Shown: positions 16,481 to 25,013, numbered from the stretch's first letter. The stretch is 64,000 nt of DNA from Planctomycetota bacterium (GCA_022705325.1 JAKJER010000006.1:1-64000), one strand, 5' to 3'. Numbers and translations are program-made. The notes: generated by a model from the sequence alone, not told the origin.

Positions 16481-17992
16481 CTACTCGTCTTCTTCCGGTC
16501 CGGCCGCGGGAGCGTCGCGTTCCATGCCCTCGACGGCCGCCCCGAACAGGTCGCGCACCGTCTGCACGACCGGGTCTTTGTTGATCTCGTTCTGCTCAAC
16601 CGTGCTGAGGGCCCGGCGGGGCCGAACCGCCGGCGAGGCCGAGGCCGCGGGCCCGCCGTTGCCCCCGGTTGCCCCGGCAGCCGGCGGCGGCGAAGCGGCC
16701 TGTCGTGCCGGCGGGCCGCCCGGACCGGGCATCGCCGCTTTGGCGGGCGCCGGGCGGGCTGGGGCGTATGTCCCGGCCGATCCGAACCGGCCGGTGGGCG
16801 CCGCCCTATCGGGCGCTACGTTTTTTTTTTCGTGGAAGCCGCCTGCCGCGCCGCCGCGCAGGGCCTCCAGGCGATCCAGCAGGCTGGAGGGGTCCACGAA
16901 CTTCTCCGACTCGCTCAAGCGCACCAGGGCCGCCTCCACCAGCGCCCGCGCCACGCTCGAGCCGCGGATGCTCCGCGAGACGCCCTGAAGCACGGCCACC
17001 GCCTGCACCAGCGACGGCACGCTGAAGCTCTTGGCCAGTTCCGCCACCGCCTGACGCTGCGTCTCGGGCAGTTCGATCAGTTCGCTCTGCCCGCCGCACG
17101 TGCCCGCCACCATCATGTTGCGGAACGTCTCGGTCAGGGCGGTCACAGCCGACTGGAGCGTCACGCCCCCCTGCAATATGCCCGCCAGTTCGCCCAGCGC
17201 CGAGGCGGAGCTTCCCCCCGCCACCGCGCGGGCGATGGCCAGCGTCCGTTCGTCGCTGGGCGTGCCCAGCACGCGGACGACCTCTTCGTCGCTCACGCGG
17301 TCGGCGCCGGCCAGGAGCTGGTCCAGCAGGCTCAGGGCGTCGCGCATCGAGCCGGCCGCCGCACGGGCCACGCGGTACAGGGCGTCGTCGTCGGCTTGCA
17401 CGTTCTCCCGGGTGCACAGCTCGCGGAGATGCTGCGCGATGCGGGAGGTGGGGATGTCGCGGAAGTCGAAGCGCTGGCAGCGCGAGAGGATGGTGGCCGG
17501 GACCTTCTCCACCTCGGTGGTGGCGAAGATGAACTTCACGTGCGAGGGAGGCTCTTCGAGCGTCTTGAGCAGGGCGTTGAAGGCCTCCTTGGTGAGCATG
17601 TGGACTTCGTCGATGTAGTAGATCTTGAAGCGGCACCGGGAGGGGCGGAAGATCGCGTTGGCCCGCAGTTCGCGGATCTCGTCGATGCCGCGGTTGGAGG
17701 CGCCGTCGATCTCGACGACGTCGACGTCCTCGCCGCGGCTGACGGACTCGCAGACGTCGCACTTGTTGCAGGGCTCGGGCGTGGGCTGGTCGCTCGAGAG
17801 GCAGTTGAGGGCCTTGGCCAGGATGCGTGCGACGGTGGTCTTGCCCACGCCGCGCGTGCCGGTGAACAGGTAGGCATGGGCGACCCGCCCGGTGGCGATG
17901 GCGTTCTTGAGCGTCTTGGCCACCGGCTCCTGGGCGACCACCTCGTCAAAGGTGGTACTGCGGTATTTCCTTGCCAGTACGAGGTAAGCCAT
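16481..17992 (-). CDS. dnaX: DNA polymerase III subunit gamma/tau
   Basis: A 503-residue clamp-loader ATPase. Walker A GTRGVGKT (45-52), zinc-binding Cys (C64, C75, C78, C81), IDEVHML and the SRC arginine-finger box (LSRCQRFDF) identify AAA+ domains I-II, followed by the domain III helical collar. Codons 388-391 (GAA AAA AAA AAC) contain an A10 run in the mRNA (16830-16821), followed by a CGCCC-GATA-GGGCG stem-loop. Adding one A ends translation at residue 395; losing one ends it at 391. The gene may therefore make both a gamma-like short form and the full tau-like form, whose extra 110 residues are Pro/Ala-rich. The SRP RNA gene lies just upstream. Confidence 0.96.
   Translation of the reverse strand: MAYLVLARKYRSTTFDEVVAQEPVAKTLKNAIATGRVAHAYLFTGTRGVGKTTVARILAKALNCLSSDQPTPEPCNKCDVCESVSRGEDVDVVEIDGASNRGIDEIRELRANAIFRPSRCRFKIYYIDEVHMLTKEAFNALLKTLEEPPSHVKFIFATTEVEKVPATILSRCQRFDFRDIPTSRIAQHLRELCTRENVQADDDALYRVARAAAGSMRDALSLLDQLLAGADRVSDEEVVRVLGTPSDERTLAIARAVAGGSSASALGELAGILQGGVTLQSAVTALTETFRNMMVAGTCGGQSELIELPETQRQAVAELAKSFSVPSLVQAVAVLQGVSRSIRGSSVARALVEAALVRLSESEKFVDPSSLLDRLEALRGGAAGGFHEKKNVAPDRAAPTGRFGSAGTYAPARPAPAKAAMPGPGGPPARQAASPPPAAGATGGNGGPAASASPAVRPRRALSTVEQNEINKDPVVQTVRDLFGAAVEGMERDAPAAGPEEDE
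16803..16831 (-). promoter_or_regulatory. Candidate transcriptional slippage/frameshift site in dnaX
   Basis: Ten A residues on the sense strand (16830-16821), then after four bases a perfect 5-bp stem CGCCC/GGGCG with a GATA loop. Stop codons occur immediately in both shifted frames (TAG after ACG, or TAG after CGT AGC GCC CGA). The layout matches the slippery dnaX sites known from Thermus (A-run slippage) and Escherichia coli (hairpin-stimulated frameshift). Confidence 0.7.
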
Positions 17993-18115
17993 AATTCAGG
18001 GACGAGGGACCAGGGACCAGGGAAGAGGGATCGGGGACAGGCGCCAGGGAGCAGGAAGCCACTCTTTCCCTAGTCCCTGAACCCTAGTCCCTAAACCCTA
18101 GTCCCTGCTGTTAAT
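17993..18115. repeat. Low-complexity 'agtccct / agggac' repeats
   Basis: Between dnaX and the SRP RNA gene lie repeated GGGACCAGGGA units (about 18001-18030) and, inverted, CCTAGTCCCTGAACCCTAG-type units (about 18068-18112). Together they could pair into an imperfect long hairpin. They lie in the probable SRP RNA-dnaX transcript, or its 3' processing zone. No coding potential. Confidence 0.5.
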
Positions 18116-18179
18116 AAAAACGCCGTGCAACTCCGCGTCGAGCCTTGGCGCCAGGGCCCGCCGGTCGAGCCGGCTCCAG

Positions 18180-18280
18180 CCAGGCAACCCTCCGGCACAC
18201 GCTGCAAACTCGCTTATGGCTGCTTCCTTCCGGACCTGACCAGGTTCACGGCGCAACGTTGCAGAGGACCCAACCTTCAT
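18180..18280 (-). ncRNA. ffs: Signal recognition particle RNA (4.5S type)
   Basis: The minus strand contains the nearly invariant SRP apical hairpin GGTCAGGTCCGGAAGGAAGC (18243-18224), including the GGAA tetraloop and the Ffh-binding asymmetric loops. The flanks CTGCAA and TTGCAG (outside the apical part) can pair, giving the small bacterial SRP RNA of about 100 nt. The exact ends are estimated. Its position just upstream of dnaX on the same strand is common in bacteria. Confidence 0.92.
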
Positions 18281-18571
18281 CACCGACCGGTCGGCAGGTG
18301 GTCCTGCCGCTTCGGTCCTCGGCGGAGTATTCGGCCCCGCTATAGCGGATTGCGGGTCATCCCTTTCGGGAGTCAGGGCACCGCTAGCGCCCCACCTAGC
18401 ACGGCAGAGACCAGTCTACCGCCCCCGCCGCCCCCACGCAAGACACCGTCCGCGAAAAAACCGCCCGGGGGCCATGCGGGAGTCCGCTGAAGAGGCCGCC
18501 GAGGCGGCCAACAAGGCTCCGGGAGGGTGCAGACCGCGGGTACGGTCGTGAGCCGCAATTGCCGCCACCTG

Positions 18572-18608
18572 ACAAGAAAGCCCCCGGCGGCCGTGGACCG
18601 CCGGGGGC
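18572..18608 (-). terminator. Rho-independent terminator of the PEP-CTERM gene
   Basis: A perfect 11-bp stem (GCCCCCGGCGG, 18580-18590, with CCGCCGGGGGC, 18598-18608) and 7-base loop, followed on the minus strand by TTTCTTGTC. It begins 28 bases after the stop codon at 18636. Confidence 0.8.
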
Positions 18609-18635
18609 AGGATACACTTGTCAAGTACGTGTCTG

Positions 18636-19481
18636 CTACGCCGTGCGGCGTCTGCGAACGTAGCCGCCCAGGCCGGTCGCCGCCAGGCCAAGCAGCGCCA
18701 TCGTCGCCGGTTCGGGGACATCCGGCGGCTCCTGCGGCTCCTGCTGGCGGACCAGCGCGTCCAGCTCGTCCAGACTAAGGGTGTGGTCGTAGATCCGCAC
18801 GTCGTCCACATTCCCGGTCATCTGCCGGTCGCCACCGAAACTGCCGATCTCCAGCCCCTGGAGGCGGATGCCCCTGTTGATGTCGGCATCCGTGTTCGTC
18901 CAGGTGGACCCGTCCCAGACCGCGATACGGTTCCGCAGGCCGCCAAAGGGACCGGCACTGTCGAACAGGACGGCAATCAGGTAGTCCGTATCTTCGGAAA
19001 TGCTCGATCCATACATTCGCGTGTTGCCGAAGTCAAACAAGGTCCTCTTGTCGCTTCGGACGCCGAGCATCCACCCGTTGCTCGAGTTCCAGTCGGAACT
19101 CACGACGATGTGGTCGCCGTAGCGGGAATAGGTGTCCTGATTGGTCCAGGCGACGACGGTGTAGTTCCCGCTGAGGACCCTGTAGCTGGCATCGCTTCCG
19201 GCCACATACGTCCCGTCGCTCCTGAGCGTCCCGGCGTCGATGTAGGAACCAGGACTCGTTTCGGTCAGTGCGATGGACGAGCCGCCGCCGAGCGCCAGGG
19301 GCGGCTGGCCCGTCGTCACCGTGTTCACGGCCACAGCGTTGGTCGTGTTGCCCGAAACCTCTTCCTTGAAGGTGGTTCCGGTGTCATCCAGTTTCCAGTG
19401 GAGAACCATCGCCGCCTGGGCGCCGGCCCCCGCGGCCAAGACCATTGCGCACATCGTCAGAATCGTCAGCGTGCGTGCCAT
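18636..19481 (-). CDS. Secreted LamG-like protein with PEP-CTERM sorting signal
   Basis: A 281-residue exported protein. The start at 19481 follows GAGAGGAG and gives a clear signal peptide (MARTLTILTMCAMVLAAGAG, cleavage after about 23). The body resembles a LamG/concanavalin A-like jelly-roll: MVLHWKLDDTGTTF near the N-terminus, and NVDDVRIYDHTLSLDELDAL near the end, which is the usual last strand and helix. The C-terminus VPEPATMALLGLAATGLGGY followed by RRRR is a typical PEP-CTERM signal (Val-Pro-Glu-Pro, membrane segment, basic tail), directing handling by an exosortase and probable surface attachment. Ligand unknown. A strong terminator follows. Confidence 0.9.
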   Translation of the reverse strand: MARTLTILTMCAMVLAAGAGAQAAMVLHWKLDDTGTTFKEEVSGNTTNAVAVNTVTTGQPPLALGGGSSIALTETSPGSYIDAGTLRSDGTYVAGSDASYRVLSGNYTVVAWTNQDTYSRYGDHIVVSSDWNSSNGWMLGVRSDKRTLFDFGNTRMYGSSISEDTDYLIAVLFDSAGPFGGLRNRIAVWDGSTWTNTDADINRGIRLQGLEIGSFGGDRQMTGNVDDVRIYDHTLSLDELDALVRQQEPQEPPDVPEPATMALLGLAATGLGGYVRRRRTA

Positions 19482-19791
19482 TGCATGTCTCCTCTCTTGC
19501 GCTCTTGCGCGGGCAAAACGAATTGGGGCCGAAAGTGCAGCCAGAGGCAGATTTGTCAGACAGCCTCCGGCCGGCAACCCTCGTCGGCCTTTACAGGCAG
19601 TATCCGGGACGTCCCGGATGACCCGCCCGACTCCGATGTTGGGTCGCTCTGTTCGTATTGTACCCCCGCTCGGAATTGCGCCTACCCCCGTTTGAAGATT
19701 CTCCTGCCGGCCCGGAGGCTGGACTGCCCCGTGCAAGAGGGCAGGGCATCCGCGAGTTGGCGGGTGAATCCCGCGACGGGCGCTACCGGAC
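19482..19791. other. Intergenic region upstream of the PEP-CTERM gene
   Basis: No gene seen. It contains a perfect 18-bp palindrome ATCCGGGACGTCCCGGAT (19602-19619), a possible operator, and a minus-strand TACAAT (19662-19657) that could be a -10 box, though no convincing -35 box lies at the right distance. Confidence 0.35.
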
Positions 19792-19821
19792 AAAAAGCCC
19801 CCGGCGGCTGTCGTCGCCGGG
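19792..19821 (-). terminator. Rho-independent terminator of the smpB operon
   Basis: On the minus strand CCCGGCG (19821-19815) pairs with CGCCGGG (19806-19800), and GGGCTTTTTG follows. It lies about 58 bases after the smpB stop. Confidence 0.75.
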
Positions 19822-19878
19822 TCGTTGTTGCGGGTTGCTCGTGAGGGTGCGCGACCGGTGTCGCCCCTGCTTCGCCAG

Positions 19879-20361
19879 CTACCGCCTTCTTCGCTCCATC
19901 TCCCGGCTGATGTCTCGTTTGGCCTGGCGGGCTTTGAGGTCCTGGCGTTTGTCGTATTGGCGTTTGCCCTCGGCCAGGCCGATCTCGCACTTGGCCCAGC
20001 CCTTCTTGAAGTAGACGGCCAGGGGGATGAGCGTCTTGCCCTTCTGCTTGACGTGGGTGAGGAGCTGAGCGATCTGGCGGCGATGGACCAGGAGCTTCCG
20101 CTCGCGGGTCGGCTCGTGCTGCATGGCGGCGGCCGCCTGGGGATACATGGCGATGGTGGCGCCGACCAGGACCAGTTCACCGTCCTTGAGGCGGGCGAAG
20201 GCCTCGTCGATCTTGGCCTGCCCGGCCCGCAGGCTTTTGACCTCCGTGCCGGTCAGGGCCAGGCCACACTCGAGCACCTCGGTGATGTGGTAGTCGTGGC
20301 GGGCCTTGCGGTTGGCGATGCGGACGCCGCCGGCGGATTGTTCCTTTTTCTTGACCATCAC
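19879..20361 (-). CDS. smpB: SsrA-binding protein SmpB
   Basis: A 160-residue SmpB, the tmRNA partner that rescues stalled ribosomes. Family features are the N-terminal beta-barrel (NRKARHDYHITEVLECGLAL, TGTEVKSLRAG), HEPTRERKLLVHRRQI in the middle, and the basic C-terminal tail with GKRQYDKRQDLKARQAKRDI. Start is GTG 20361 or ATG 20358 (GTGATG); the GTGA overlaps the stop of the HEPN gene. Length and motifs are normal. It is the last gene of an apparent fmt-rsmB-MNT-HEPN-smpB unit, and a terminator follows. Confidence 0.96.
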   Translation of the reverse strand: MMVKKKEQSAGGVRIANRKARHDYHITEVLECGLALTGTEVKSLRAGQAKIDEAFARLKDGELVLVGATIAMYPQAAAAMQHEPTRERKLLVHRRQIAQLLTHVKQKGKTLIPLAVYFKKGWAKCEIGLAEGKRQYDKRQDLKARQAKRDISREMERRRR

Positions 20362-20762
20362 GTCTGGGGAAGCAGCGCCCTGACAACCTGGCGCACGGTC
20401 CTGGCGGTTTTCACCGCCTGTATGGCCTCCGACCTGTCGAACGGCTCCCAGTCGCCGGGGTATCGCGTTTCAACTGCGTAGCGGTTCAGGCTTACCACGG
20501 CTTGCACGTCAATTCCCAGCGGCACGACGGCAAGAGCGGCCTGCACCAGAATACGGATGTCGTGAGTCCTTGGAAAGTCGATGTCCCTGTAGCACAGCAA
20601 GGCCTTGAGGTACTTCTCCGCGCACTGTTGCGCATGGAAGCAGACGGTGTCAAAGGGGCAGTCTTCCCCCAGAGCAAGAGTATGCTCGGCATTGATCAGG
20701 TCGTGCTCTGCCTTCTCTGCCCACTGAAGGTGGAGTGGAGGCGGTTCACTGGCGGCGTTCAT
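20358..20762 (-). CDS. HEPN-domain protein, likely HepT-type toxin
   Basis: A 134-residue all-helical HEPN protein. The family signature CFHAQQCAEKYLKALL (about 41-56) and the FPRTHDIRILV motif (about 63-73) are present. HEPN proteins next to minimal nucleotidyltransferases usually form MNT/HEPN toxin-antitoxin pairs; in HepT the HEPN protein is an RNase whose activity is blocked when MntA AMPylates it. Its start overlaps the MNT gene by 17 bp and its stop overlaps the smpB start. The catalytic Rx4-6H of HepT is not cleanly placed here, so RNase activity is not certain; HEPN proteins of this class may have other roles. Confidence 0.8.
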   Translation of the reverse strand: MNAASEPPPLHLQWAEKAEHDLINAEHTLALGEDCPFDTVCFHAQQCAEKYLKALLCYRDIDFPRTHDIRILVQAALAVVPLGIDVQAVVSLNRYAVETRYPGDWEPFDRSEAIQAVKTARTVRQVVRALLPQT

Positions 20763-21081
20763 AGAGAATCCGCCCTTCCCTGAACGCCTGGTGGATCAGA
20801 TGGCCCCTTCGGTCGCGATAACGCTCAACTCCCCCTGGATCAGCCACGACAACATCCGCCGGCAGATCGATCCCCCAGAGGGCCATGTCCATCTGGGTTG
20901 CTTGGCGGCGTCGCGAGTCGCCTTCCGGCATCACCACCAACAGATCGACATCGCTGTTCGGCCCGGCGGTTCCCCGGGCGTGCGATCCGAAGAGGACCAC
21001 CAGCAGCGGGTGAAACTGCCTGACAATGCGACGGACCATTTCCTCAATGGCTTCGCGAACTTGTGCCTGGGTCGTGATCAT
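20746..21081 (-). CDS. Minimal nucleotidyltransferase (MntA-like antitoxin)
   Basis: A 111-residue MNT-fold protein. The nucleotidyltransferase signature is clear: LFGSHARGTAGPNSDVDLLV (GSx10DxD, about 31-50), with a third acidic candidate in DVVVADP (about 78). It begins MITTQAQVREAIEEMVRRI at 21081; the Shine-Dalgarno sequence is weak. It precedes and overlaps the HEPN gene, the usual antitoxin-toxin order. By analogy it may AMPylate the HEPN partner. It lies 20 bases after rsmB, with which it is probably co-transcribed. Confidence 0.85.
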   Translation of the reverse strand: MITTQAQVREAIEEMVRRIVRQFHPLLVVLFGSHARGTAGPNSDVDLLVVMPEGDSRRRQATQMDMALWGIDLPADVVVADPGGVERYRDRRGHLIHQAFREGRILYERRQ

Positions 21082-21101
21082 CTGTGTACATTCTACCAGA
21101 A

Positions 21102-22475
21102 TTACCGCGCGTCGAAAACGGCCACGTATCCGCCGTCGTGCCAGGCAGCAGGGTCGTCGGCGCCGCCGGGCAGGATCAGTTCCTGCTCCACCAGCCGCAT
21201 CCTGGGGTTGACCCGCGTCAGGTGGGCGGCAACCTGGTCGCCCTCCTCGGGTTCGATGGAACAGGTGCTGTAGACGAGGCGGCCGCCGGGGCGGACGAAG
21301 TTGGCGGCCAGGGCGATCAGCACGCGCTGGTCGCGGGCGAGTTGGCCCAGGGCGTGCTCGCTGAAGTGCCAGCGGGCCTCGGCCCGGCGGCCGAGCACGC
21401 CGGTATTGGAGCAGGGCACGTCGGCCAGCACCAGGTCGAACGACGCCGGCGGCAGGGAGGCGACCTTGTCGGCCAACATGGTTTTGACGATGTCGATGCC
21501 CAGGCGGACGGTGTTGGCGATGATCCGCTGGAGCTTGTCCTCGGAGACGTCGACGGCGACGACCGTGCCGCGGTTGTCCATCAACTCGGCCAGGTGGGTG
21601 GTCTTGGTGCCCGGCGCGGCGCAGAAGTCGAGGACGGCGGCGTCGGCGGTCGGGGCGGCCCGCAGGCAGACGGCGGTGGCGGTGGCGTCCTGCGGCTGGA
21701 CGAGCCCTCGCGCAAAAACGTCCAGGGCGGCGAGGTTCACGCCGCGGTCGAGGACAACGCTGAGGCCGTTGGCGTGGCCCCGTGCGGCCACGCCGGCGGC
21801 GGACAGTTGGTCCAGCACCGTCTGGCGGTCGGCCCGCAGACGGTTGGTGCGGAGGATCATGGACGGGCGGCTGTTGGCGTGCAGGCCCAACTCGGCGGTC
21901 CGCTCCAGGCCGAAGCGCCGCACCCATCGCCGGGCCAGTTCGATCGGCAGGCTGGCAGCCCCGGCCAGGTACTCTTCGGGTCTGACGGCCGGGTCGGCGA
22001 AGATCGGCTGCTCGAGCCGCCGGAAGCTGGAAGGAGAGACGGGGATGACGTCGCGGGCCAGGGGGGGCGGGCCTTCCTCGAGGGAGCCCAGGGCCCGCAG
22101 GACGGTGCGGAGGATGCCGTTGACCAGGCCGGCCTGGCGGCGATGGTGGAAGCGTCCGGCCTGTTCGACGGCCTCGTTGACGGCGGCGAAGTCGGGGATG
22201 CGGTCGAGGAACAGCAGTTGGTAGAGCGCGACGTAGAGAATCTCGTTGAGGGCGCCCGGGAGCTTTCGCCCGGGCTGGGCCAGGAAGGCCCGCAGGACCG
22301 CTTCGAGCGTGAGGCGGCGCTTGATCGAACCCAGCGTAAGTTCTTCGGCCAGGGCCCGCTGCGGACCGCCCGCCTCGCGGGCCAGCAGCCGCTCCAGGTG
22401 GGCTGACACGTTCCCCCCACGGTCGCGGAGGGCCAGGACGGCGAGGTCGCGGGCGCTGGTGTCTCGTACGGTCAT
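21102..22475 (-). CDS. rsmB: 16S rRNA (cytosine967-C5)-methyltransferase RsmB
   Basis: A 457-residue protein with an N-terminal NusB-like RNA-binding domain (about 1-140; LVNGILRTVLRAL) and a C-terminal SAM methyltransferase. The SAM-binding LDFCAAPGTKTTHLAEL, the catalytic ADVPCSNTGVLGRR and the TCSIEPEEG motif with the second Cys are all present. It methylates C967 of 16S rRNA. It follows fmt by 30 bases, a very common arrangement, and precedes an MNT/HEPN pair. Confidence 0.95.
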   Translation of the reverse strand: MTVRDTSARDLAVLALRDRGGNVSAHLERLLAREAGGPQRALAEELTLGSIKRRLTLEAVLRAFLAQPGRKLPGALNEILYVALYQLLFLDRIPDFAAVNEAVEQAGRFHHRRQAGLVNGILRTVLRALGSLEEGPPPLARDVIPVSPSSFRRLEQPIFADPAVRPEEYLAGAASLPIELARRWVRRFGLERTAELGLHANSRPSMILRTNRLRADRQTVLDQLSAAGVAARGHANGLSVVLDRGVNLAALDVFARGLVQPQDATATAVCLRAAPTADAAVLDFCAAPGTKTTHLAELMDNRGTVVAVDVSEDKLQRIIANTVRLGIDIVKTMLADKVASLPPASFDLVLADVPCSNTGVLGRRAEARWHFSEHALGQLARDQRVLIALAANFVRPGGRLVYSTCSIEPEEGDQVAAHLTRVNPRMRLVEQELILPGGADDPAAWHDGGYVAVFDAR

Positions 22476-22505
22476 GGGTCTCGGTCTTCAGGTCTCAGTT
22501 TATCT

Positions 22506-23456
22506 CTACAACGACATCCCGGGCGTGATCATCATGTCGCCTTTGCGGCAGCGGTGGCCGTTGACGAAGTCCCGCCAACTCATGAGTCTCTTGCCGGCCG
22601 GCTGGATCTCCAGGATGCGCACGCGTCCGGAGCCCGCGGTGACGCACAGGTCGCTGTCGAGCTGTCCGCTCTGGAGGCCGGGCTCGGCCTCGTCCAGCGG
22701 CTGGGCCCGGGCGATGGCGACGGCCACGCATCGCTGCTGGTGGACGAAGCCGCTCTGGGCGCCGGGCCAGGGCCACACGCCGCGGACGCGGTTGCAGATG
22801 TCGCGCGCGGGGGCCGACCAGTCCACAAGCCCGTCGCTCTTCTTGAGCGGGGGGGCCAGGGTGATCCGGGACTCGTCCTGCTCGCGCCCGGCGGCTGGGC
22901 CCTCGCGCTCGAGCAGGTCGAGCGTCTGGAGGACGGCCTGGGCCCCCAGGCCGGCCAGGCGGCTGCGAAGGTCGGCCGCGGTGTCGTCGGGAGTGATGGG
23001 CGTCTCCAGCGAGACGTACATCTTGCCGGCGTCCATGGCGTCGACGAGGGAGAAAGCGGTCACGCCGGTGCGGTCCAGCCCGCGGATGAGGGCCCAGTTG
23101 ATCGGGGCGGCCCCGCGCAGCTCGGGCAGGAGCGAGCCGTGCAGATTGATCGAGTCGATGCGGGCCAGGTCCCGCACGCCCTGTCGCAGGAACTGTCCGA
23201 AGTCGGCCACCGCGATCACGTCGGGGTTGGCCTGTCGGACGACCGCGAGGGCGTCGTCCTTGTTGATGTTGCGGACCTGGTGGGCGTTGAGGCCCAAGTG
23301 CCCGGCCGCCTCGGCCACCGGCGTGGGGCGCACCTTCCCCCCTCGACCGGCCGGGCGGGCCGGTTGAGTGATCACCGCTGCCACCTCGTGGTGGTCGATC
23401 AGGGCCTGAAGGGTCGGCACGGCGAACGGGCCGCTGCCGCAGAAGACGATCCGCAT
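22506..23456 (-). CDS. fmt: Methionyl-tRNA formyltransferase
   Basis: A 316-residue Fmt that formylates initiator Met-tRNA using 10-formyl-THF. The start at 23456 follows GAGGAG and gives the family N-terminus MRIVFCGSGPFAVPTLQALI. Catalytic elements are SINLHGSLLPELRGAAPINW (Asn, His) and VDAMDAGKMY (Asp). The C-terminal OB-like tRNA-binding domain is present. It heads the fmt-rsmB-MNT-HEPN-smpB unit; def and priA, often adjacent, are not here. Confidence 0.95.
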   Translation of the reverse strand: MRIVFCGSGPFAVPTLQALIDHHEVAAVITQPARPAGRGGKVRPTPVAEAAGHLGLNAHQVRNINKDDALAVVRQANPDVIAVADFGQFLRQGVRDLARIDSINLHGSLLPELRGAAPINWALIRGLDRTGVTAFSLVDAMDAGKMYVSLETPITPDDTAADLRSRLAGLGAQAVLQTLDLLEREGPAAGREQDESRITLAPPLKKSDGLVDWSAPARDICNRVRGVWPWPGAQSGFVHQQRCVAVAIARAQPLDEAEPGLQSGQLDSDLCVTAGSGRVRILEIQPAGKRLMSWRDFVNGHRCRKGDMMITPGMSL

Positions 23457-23589
23457 CAAGGGCTCCTCTTCGTTTCGGGCCACTATTGTGCCCCGCACGA
23501 GCGGCAAGGCAAGCGCGAAGTTCCCACCCCGGGAAGAATTCTAGCAACCACGTCTCGCTCCGGCACGGTTTCTGCGCGATAATCCCCAA

Positions 23590-23618
23590 TCGACAAGCGC
23601 ACTCCTCTCGGGTACATT
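23590..23618 (+). promoter_or_regulatory. Sigma-70-like promoter for a leaderless CNT transporter mRNA
   Basis: TCGACA (23590-23595), 17 bases, TACATT (23613-23618). The expected transcription start coincides with the ATG at 23625. No Shine-Dalgarno sequence precedes that ATG. Confidence 0.55.
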
Positions 23619-23624
23619 TCGGCC

Positions 23625-24944
23625 ATGGACATCTACAACCTGGTCAGCCTGGTCGGGCTGGTGGTGTTGCTGGGCGGGGCGTGGGCGTTGTCGACGGCGC
23701 GGCGGCAGGTGTGCTGGCGCACGGTCGCCTGGGGCATAGGCATCCAGCTCGCGGTCGGCGCGCTGGTCTTCCGCGCCCCGGGCAGCAAGGTCGCCTTCGA
23801 GCGGGTCAACGATGCCGTCGTCCGCGTCATCGACGCCGCCAAGGCCGGGCAGGCCCTGCTGTTCGGGCCGCTGGCGGACCCGCAGAAGACGGGCTTCGTG
23901 CTGGCCCTTCAGGCCCTGCCCCTGATCGTCTTCTTCGCCGCCTTCATGGGCCTGCTCTACTACTGGCGGATCATGCCCGCGGTCATCCGCGGCTTCGCCT
24001 GGGTGTTCACGCGCCTCATGCGGATCAGCGGCGCCGAGAGCTTCTGCGCCGCCAGCAACATCTTCGTGGGCATCGAGTCCACCACCGCCGTCCGCCCGTA
24101 CCTGGCGGCCATGACGCGGTCGGAGCTGTGCACCATCCTCACCGCGGGCATGGCGACCGTCGCCTCGTCGACCATGGCCGTCTACGTCTGCTTCCTGGGC
24201 GAATCGTTCCCCTCCATCGCCGGTCACCTGGTGTCGGCCTCGCTGCTGTCGGCGCCGGCGGCGATCGTGATGGCGAAGATCCTGCTGCCGGAGACGGCCC
24301 AGCCGCTGACGCTGGGACGGAGCATCCGCGTCGAGATCGAGCGGGAGTCCAACGCCATCGAGGCGGTGATCAACGGGGCGATGGCGGGCGTGCGGCTGCT
24401 GGTGGGCGTGATGGCCCTGCTGATCGCCTTCCTGGGGCTGATCGCCCTGGCCGAGCTGGCGTTGGCGGCGGCGACGGGCACGGAGATCCCCGCCCCCGGC
24501 ACGCTGGGCGGCGGGCTGATCAGCAAGCTGCTGGGGTACGTGTTCTATCCGCTGGCGGTGGTGATCGGCGTGCCCCCGGCGGACGCCGAGACGGCCGGGC
24601 GCCTGTTCGGCCTGCGACTAGTGGCCACCGAGATTCCCGCGTATCAGCAGTTGGCGGCCGCCATGGGCGCGGGGCAGTTCCATCACCCTCGCAGCCCGGT
24701 GATCATCGCCTACGTGCTGTGCGGGTTCGCGCACGTGGCCTCTCTGGCGATCTTCGTGGGCGGGACGGCTGCGCTGGTGCCCGAGCGGCGCAAGGACCTG
24801 TCGGCCGTCGCGCTGCGGGCCCTGCTGGCGGCGACGCTGGCGTGCCTGATCACCGGCGCGGTGGCCGGCGTCTTCTATCACGAGAGCCTGACGATAGCGG
24901 CCAGTCAGCCGGCGGCCGCAGTAACCGCAACGTGTCCGCGTTAA
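23625..24944 (+). CDS. Concentrative nucleoside transporter (CNT/NupC family)
   Basis: A 439-residue inner-membrane symporter that imports nucleosides with Na+ or H+. The N-terminal helices and core match the family: ALQALPLIVFFAAFMGLLYY, the signature SGAESFCAASNIFVGIESTT (about 140-159), and LTAGMATVASSTMAVYV (about 173-189). The C-terminal half contains the second NupC motif region (IAYVLCGFAHVASLAIFVGG). At least nine membrane segments are visible. It is a single gene that appears to have a leaderless promoter. Ion and nucleoside preference cannot be read from sequence with certainty. Confidence 0.92.
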   Translation: MDIYNLVSLVGLVVLLGGAWALSTARRQVCWRTVAWGIGIQLAVGALVFRAPGSKVAFERVNDAVVRVIDAAKAGQALLFGPLADPQKTGFVLALQALPLIVFFAAFMGLLYYWRIMPAVIRGFAWVFTRLMRISGAESFCAASNIFVGIESTTAVRPYLAAMTRSELCTILTAGMATVASSTMAVYVCFLGESFPSIAGHLVSASLLSAPAAIVMAKILLPETAQPLTLGRSIRVEIERESNAIEAVINGAMAGVRLLVGVMALLIAFLGLIALAELALAAATGTEIPAPGTLGGGLISKLLGYVFYPLAVVIGVPPADAETAGRLFGLRLVATEIPAYQQLAAAMGAGQFHHPRSPVIIAYVLCGFAHVASLAIFVGGTAALVPERRKDLSAVALRALLAATLACLITGAVAGVFYHESLTIAASQPAAAVTATCPR

Positions 24945-25013
24945 TCTGGCCGAACGACATAGGTCTTGCGGGCCCCTACTGGTTTGCGGGCCCCTACCAC
25001 CGGGAGTGAGAAC

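Noticed and set aside
16821..16830. T10 run taken as a sequencing error in dnaX
   Set aside because: The long frame stays open through it with sensible protein on both sides, and the hairpin plus stops in both other frames fit known dnaX slippage sites better.
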